A stretch of DNA of 7,961 nt, taken from the NCBI GenBank assembly GCA_018814465.1, contig JAHIZR010000357.1, forward strand, positions 1-7,961, read 5' to 3'. Shown piece after piece: positions 5,301-7,961 of the stretch. The notes under the pieces were generated by a model. It had not been told where the DNA came from, made no database searches, and saw only the letters and a list, made by a program, of their open reading frames with translations. Source of the stretch: a bacterium. GTDB taxonomy: Bacteria; Electryoneota; RPQS01. The first letter of the stretch is position 1, and the number at the start of each line of letters is the position of its first letter. The position numbers and the translations under genes were made by a program.

Positions 5301-7202
5301 ATGCACAGCGAAGCCCTCTTTATACAAGCCATGCTCTATTTAGCGGCCGCGGCTATCGCCGTGCCCATCGCGAAACGGCTTGGGCTCGGATCTGTGCTCG
5401 GATACCTTCTTGCCGGTATTGCGATCGGTCCATTCGGCCTGGGCCTCATCGGTGAGGAAGGCCAAGATGTCATGCACTTCGCGGAGTTCGGCGTGGTGAT
5501 GATGCTTTTTCTCATCGGCCTTGAATTGCGGCCGCGCCTGTTGTGGGAAATGCGAGTTTCTGTGCTCGGTCTCGGCGGCGCGCAGGTAGGCATAACGGCC
5601 GCGATCTTTGCCGGATTGGGCCACATGCTCGGCCTCACGTGGCAGTCGGCTGTCGCTATCGGCCTGACACTCGCCCTATCCTCAACCGCCCTTGTCCTGC
5701 AATCCCTGAAAGAGAAGGGGTTGATGGGAACCGAAGGGGGGCAGTCATCCTTTTCAGTACTGCTCATGCAGGATATCGCCGTCATTCCCATGCTGGCGGT
5801 CTTTCCAATGCTTGCTGTCAAAAGCCTGTCGCATGGAGCTGGCGCGCATCACGGATCCAAGGCCGGTACTTGGATTGAAAGCCTGGCATTGCCGGGATGG
5901 GCCGAGACACTTATTGTGCTCGGCGCCGTGACCGTGATCGTTCTGGGCGGCATGGTTCTCGCCCGGCCGTTTTTTCGTTTCGTCGCCGGTACCCGTCTTC
6001 GCGAGACATTTACAGCCGCGGCCCTACTCTTGGTCATCGGCATCGCCGTCCTTATGACGAAAGTAGGTCTCAGCCCGGCCTTGGGCACTTTTCTCGCCGG
6101 GGTTGTGTTGGCCAACAGCGAATACCGCCATGAGTTGGAAAGCGAGATCGATCCTTTTAAGGGACTGTTGCTGGGCGTTTTCTTCATATCTGTGGGAGCC
6201 TCAATCGATTTTGGTTTGGTGAGCGGGAATCCGGGGTTAATTCTGGCGATTGTCGGCGCCTTAATCATTGTCAAGTTTATTATTCTTCTGGTATTGGGCC
6301 GTCTTTATCGCATGCGATTCGATCAGAATTTGCTATTTGCCTTTTCACTCGCTCAAGGCGGTGAGTTTGCGTTTGTTTTGCTTTCTCTCGCCATACAATT
6401 CGGCGCCGTCACCTCACAACAGGGGGCGCCGCTCATCGCTTCCGTCGCACTTAGTATGGCGCTGACACCTTTGCTCATGATTTTTAACGAAAGACTGATT
6501 CAACCGCGATTCGGCACCCGGGAAGCGGACAATCGCGAACCTGATAGGATTGATAAGAAAAGCGCCGTGATCGTAGTGGGATTTGGCGATTTCGGTGTAA
6601 CAATTGTACGCTTTCTTCGCGCGAATGGTGTGCATCCTATTGTGCTCGAGAACGATTCGGATCGCGTCGATCTGCTGCGGCGGCTTGGATTGAAGGCTTA
6701 TTACGGTGACGCGCGCCGCCGTGAATTGCTGCAGGCGGCCGGGGCCGAAGAAGCCCGCTTGCTCATCATTGCCGTGGGCGATCAAGAGCGTATGCTCGAA
6801 CTGATCGAGGTGGCCCAAAGGCACTTCCCCCACCTCATAATTTTCGCGCGGGCAGCGGGCTGGTTCGAATCATTCAATTTATTAAAAGTCGGCGTCGATT
6901 ATGTTTATCGACAGAATGCGGACACGGCATTGCGTACAAGCATCGACGCCCTGCGTCTGCTCGGGTTTCGCGCACATCAGATCCATCGTGCCGCACAACA
7001 GTTTCAAATCCACGATGATGAGTCAATGCGGGCTCTTTCCGAAGCTTGGGGCGATGAAAAGGCCTACTTCTCCGCCGCCCGCGAACGGATCGAAAATCTC
7101 GAAAAGATTATGCGGGCGGAACGCGAAGGCGAAGAATTTCGCGACGCCGGATGGGACGCTGAATCTCTTCGCAAGGAATTCGGTGGCAATCAAGATGATT
7201 AA
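5301..7202 (+). CDS. kefB: Glutathione-gated K+/H+ antiporter of the KefB/KefC type (CPA2 family)
   Basis: The product is 633 residues, slightly longer than E. coli KefB (601) and KefC (620). Residues 6 to about 400 form the inner-membrane exchanger with 12 to 13 hydrophobic segments. Landmarks are GLGSVLGYLLAGIAIGP (28-44), HFAEFGVVMMLFLIGLEL (59-76), LALSSTALVLQSL (124-136), the QD pair at 157-158 in the transport segment, and AQGGEFAF (351-358). The acidic gating loop SEYRHELESEIDPFKG (273-288) is present. Residues 422 to about 537 are the regulatory RCK/TrkA-N domain, with VVGFGDFG (425-432), E450 at the end of the second strand and GDARRRELL (469-477). Aligned from memory to E. coli KefC, the glutathione-binding Arg416 and Arg516 correspond to Arg437 and Arg537 here, while Asn551 is Gln569. 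Overall similarity leans to KefB. The system keeps K+ in while glutathione is bound and releases it when glutathione adducts form, acidifying the cytoplasm. The Arg usual in GFGRFG is Asp430. Confidence 0.9.
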   Translation: MHSEALFIQAMLYLAAAAIAVPIAKRLGLGSVLGYLLAGIAIGPFGLGLIGEEGQDVMHFAEFGVVMMLFLIGLELRPRLLWEMRVSVLGLGGAQVGITAAIFAGLGHMLGLTWQSAVAIGLTLALSSTALVLQSLKEKGLMGTEGGQSSFSVLLMQDIAVIPMLAVFPMLAVKSLSHGAGAHHGSKAGTWIESLALPGWAETLIVLGAVTVIVLGGMVLARPFFRFVAGTRLRETFTAAALLLVIGIAVLMTKVGLSPALGTFLAGVVLANSEYRHELESEIDPFKGLLLGVFFISVGASIDFGLVSGNPGLILAIVGALIIVKFIILLVLGRLYRMRFDQNLLFAFSLAQGGEFAFVLLSLAIQFGAVTSQQGAPLIASVALSMALTPLLMIFNERLIQPRFGTREADNREPDRIDKKSAVIVVGFGDFGVTIVRFLRANGVHPIVLENDSDRVDLLRRLGLKAYYGDARRRELLQAAGAEEARLLIIAVGDQERMLELIEVAQRHFPHLIIFARAAGWFESFNLLKVGVDYVYRQNADTALRTSIDALRLLGFRAHQIHRAAQQFQIHDDESMRALSEAWGDEKAYFSAARERIENLEKIMRAEREGEEFRDAGWDAESLRKEFGGNQDD

Positions 7203-7207
7203 CTCGA

Positions 7208-7279
7208 TGACCTGCCCCCCAAGGACTGACCCAGGTTCAGAGTTATACTCTTGGCCTGACAACAGAGGGGGGCGGGTCA
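7208..7279. mobile_element. 72-base mini-element with 13-base terminal inverted repeats
   Basis: TGACCTGCCCCCC (7208-7220) and GGGGGGCGGGTCA (7267-7279) are inverted repeats matching at 12 of 13 positions, with TGA...TCA ends. The interior carries a second small hairpin: CAGG and AGAG (7232-7242) pair with CTCT and CCTG (7248-7258) around a TTATA loop. The left end is 5 bases after the antiporter stop and the right end abuts the IS91-like fragment. The TGACCTGCCCCC-type end reminds me of some IS3-family termini, so it may be an IS with its interior deleted, or a MITE. No target duplication is obvious. The hairpins could also act as a transcription stop for the kef operon, although there is no T-run. 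Confidence 0.55.
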
Positions 7280-7384
7280 GGCGAGGAAGGTCTCCAGGTG
7301 TTCCTGAACGATCTGGTGGAGAACCGTCGTCTCGGATTGGCCGCAGCGATCGCATTTCTTCGGACTCAACTCATCCGCCGTCAA
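7277..7384 (-). pseudogene. IS91-like transposase, N-terminal fragment
   Basis: Reading down from 7384 there are 35 open codons ending CDRCGQSETTVLHQIV and then QEHLETFLA. A TGA at 7279-7277 follows, formed by the end of the mini-element. The TVLHQIVQEHLETFLA segment matches the start of IS91-family transposases, just before their zinc-binding domain (VL.Q.V.EHLETFLA). Nothing downstream of that segment survives: the sequence stops exactly at the inverted repeat at 7279. There is no convincing start codon. The family call rests on one short motif from memory, so it is moderate. Confidence 0.5.
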
Positions 7385-7396
7385 AGATATTCGTAG

Positions 7397-7639
7397 TCAA
7401 CCAGCCCTGGTCCTTCCGACTATCCTGTAAATCGCCGGCAGCACGATCAGCGTGAGAATATTGGCCGAGATGACGCCGCCGATCACAACGGTCGCCAGCG
7501 GCCGCTGCACCTCGGCGCCGACCCCGGTGTTCAGGGTCATCGGCACAAAGCCGAAGGCCGCAAATAAAGTTGTCATAAGAACAGGACGCAGGCGCATGAG
7601 GGCGCTCTCTTCAACAGCTTCATCGATCGGGCGGCCCTG
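7397..7639 (-). pseudogene. 3' fragment of a CzcA/CusA-type RND efflux pump
   Basis: This is an 80-residue open stretch with no start codon of its own at the natural position. It begins QGRPIDEAVEESALMRLRPVL and continues into MTTLFAAFGFVPMT, GVGAEVQRPLATVVIGGVIS and LTLIVLPAIYRIVG, ending at TGA 7399-7397. This is the characteristic last part of heavy-metal-efflux RND permeases (normally about 1030 residues), covering the loop and the last two transmembrane helices. The internal ATG at 7597 is not a real start. The match ends at about 7639, where an in-frame TGA and unrelated sequence begin, so more than nine tenths of the gene is lost. It cannot transport anything. It shows that a metal or multidrug pump gene once lay here or was carried in with the mobile elements. 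Confidence 0.85.
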
Positions 7640-7674
7640 TCATTCCTATTTATTACATCCGGCCAGAAATCATA

Positions 7675-7771
7675 GGCTTTTCCCCAGATTGGGCCACCTT
7701 TTGAAACCGATTATATGATAGCAGTTTATTCGGCACAGAGAAGGAATACTGAAATTGGCCATCTTGGCCGG
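7675..7771. repeat. Diverged dispersed repeat, copy B
   Basis: This is the partner of 4311-4408 in the same orientation, ending in the same GGCCA-3 bases-TGGCC palindrome plus GG (7757-7771). It lies about 100 bases beyond the stop of the ISAzo13-like transposase end, on the side where that element's terminus would be expected. It may therefore be the terminal region of that element. The bases between (7772-7868) hold nothing that I recognise. Confidence 0.55.
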
Positions 7772-7868
7772 GCCAACGCATACGAATGCCTGGATAGATA
7801 GCGATTCCCCGTCAGCCTTTCCCTGACCTAAGAATCTGTCATGAAATAACTGACCCATATCTCCCACC

Positions 7869-7961
7869 TCACGTTCCTGGATGGATCGTATAGTTCCAGT
7901 CTCCGTGAAACCGATGGCGCTTCATGTGGATCTGCTCCATCTGCGCTTCGGTGACTACGAC
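7869..7961 (-). pseudogene. C-terminal end of a probable ISAzo13-like transposase, cut by window edge
   Basis: Thirty residues are visible before the TGA at 7871-7869. They include TEAQMEQIHMKRHRFHGDWN followed by YTIHP, which is the typical close of ISAzo13-family transposases (F/Y-H-x-E/D-W-N-Y-x-I-x-P). The rest of the gene lies beyond base 7961, so it cannot be said whether the copy is intact; it is listed here because only a partial end is visible. The surroundings (an RND tail, an IS91 fragment, a repeat) suggest an insertion-rich region. Confidence 0.55.

Noticed and set aside
5336..5821. A 161-residue minus-strand frame inside the antiporter gene
   Set aside because: It is antisense to a well-conserved membrane-protein gene, with a low-complexity composition typical of a shadow frame.
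7414..7597. An intact small membrane protein starting at the ATG at 7597
   Set aside because: The homology to RND pumps continues upstream of that ATG to about 7639, so it is the tail of a truncated large gene.
7670..7867. A 65-residue minus-strand frame after the ISAzo13-like end
   Set aside because: It lies over repeat copy B and has no recognisable domain or ribosome site.
1..7961. CRISPR arrays, tRNA, rRNA, toxin-antitoxin or defence genes
   Set aside because: No regularly spaced repeats, no cloverleaf or rRNA-like stretches, and no recognisable defence proteins were seen on either strand.

Overview
The window looks like chromosomal DNA from a Gram-negative bacterium. Two outer-membrane beta-barrel genes and a secreted protein with a C-terminal FlgD-Ig-like domain resemble envelope genes of lineages around the Fibrobacterota-Chlorobi-Bacteroidota group, such as candidate phyla of the Eisenbacteria, Latescibacterota or Zixibacteria kind. 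That placement is inferred from protein style; no rRNA or other phylogenetic marker is present.

Layout. Bases 1-945 hold a decayed IS481-like element on the minus strand, whose transposase is broken by a stop, a frameshift and an internal deletion. Bases 969-3997 hold a tight minus-strand operon, read from 3997 down to 969: a PorT-like beta-barrel, a 491-residue exported protein with an FlgD-Ig-like tail, and a second beta-barrel. A candidate promoter lies at 4089-4116, and a candidate terminator directly follows the last stop codon. Bases 4117-4625 are non-coding. They contain a stretch I cannot explain, one copy of a roughly 97-base diverged repeat, and a second truncated copy of the same IS481-like element in the same orientation as the first.

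Bases 4626-7202 hold a plus-strand two-gene operon: a KefG/KefF-type flavoprotein oxidoreductase whose stop codon directly abuts the start of a KefB/KefC-type CPA2 potassium/proton antiporter. In the known systems the soluble flavoprotein is the activating subunit of the glutathione-gated antiporter, which acidifies the cytoplasm during electrophile stress.

Bases 7208-7961 are a scrapyard of fragments: a 72-base mini-element with 13-base terminal inverted repeats, the N-terminal end of an IS91-like transposase, the last 80 residues of a heavy-metal or multidrug RND pump, the second copy of the diverged repeat, and the C-terminus of a probable ISAzo13-like transposase that runs off the window. 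The two operons are therefore intact islands between relics of at least four mobile-element types. I found no defence system, CRISPR array, tRNA or rRNA. The least ordinary items are the envelope cassette, the mini-element and the shared repeat.
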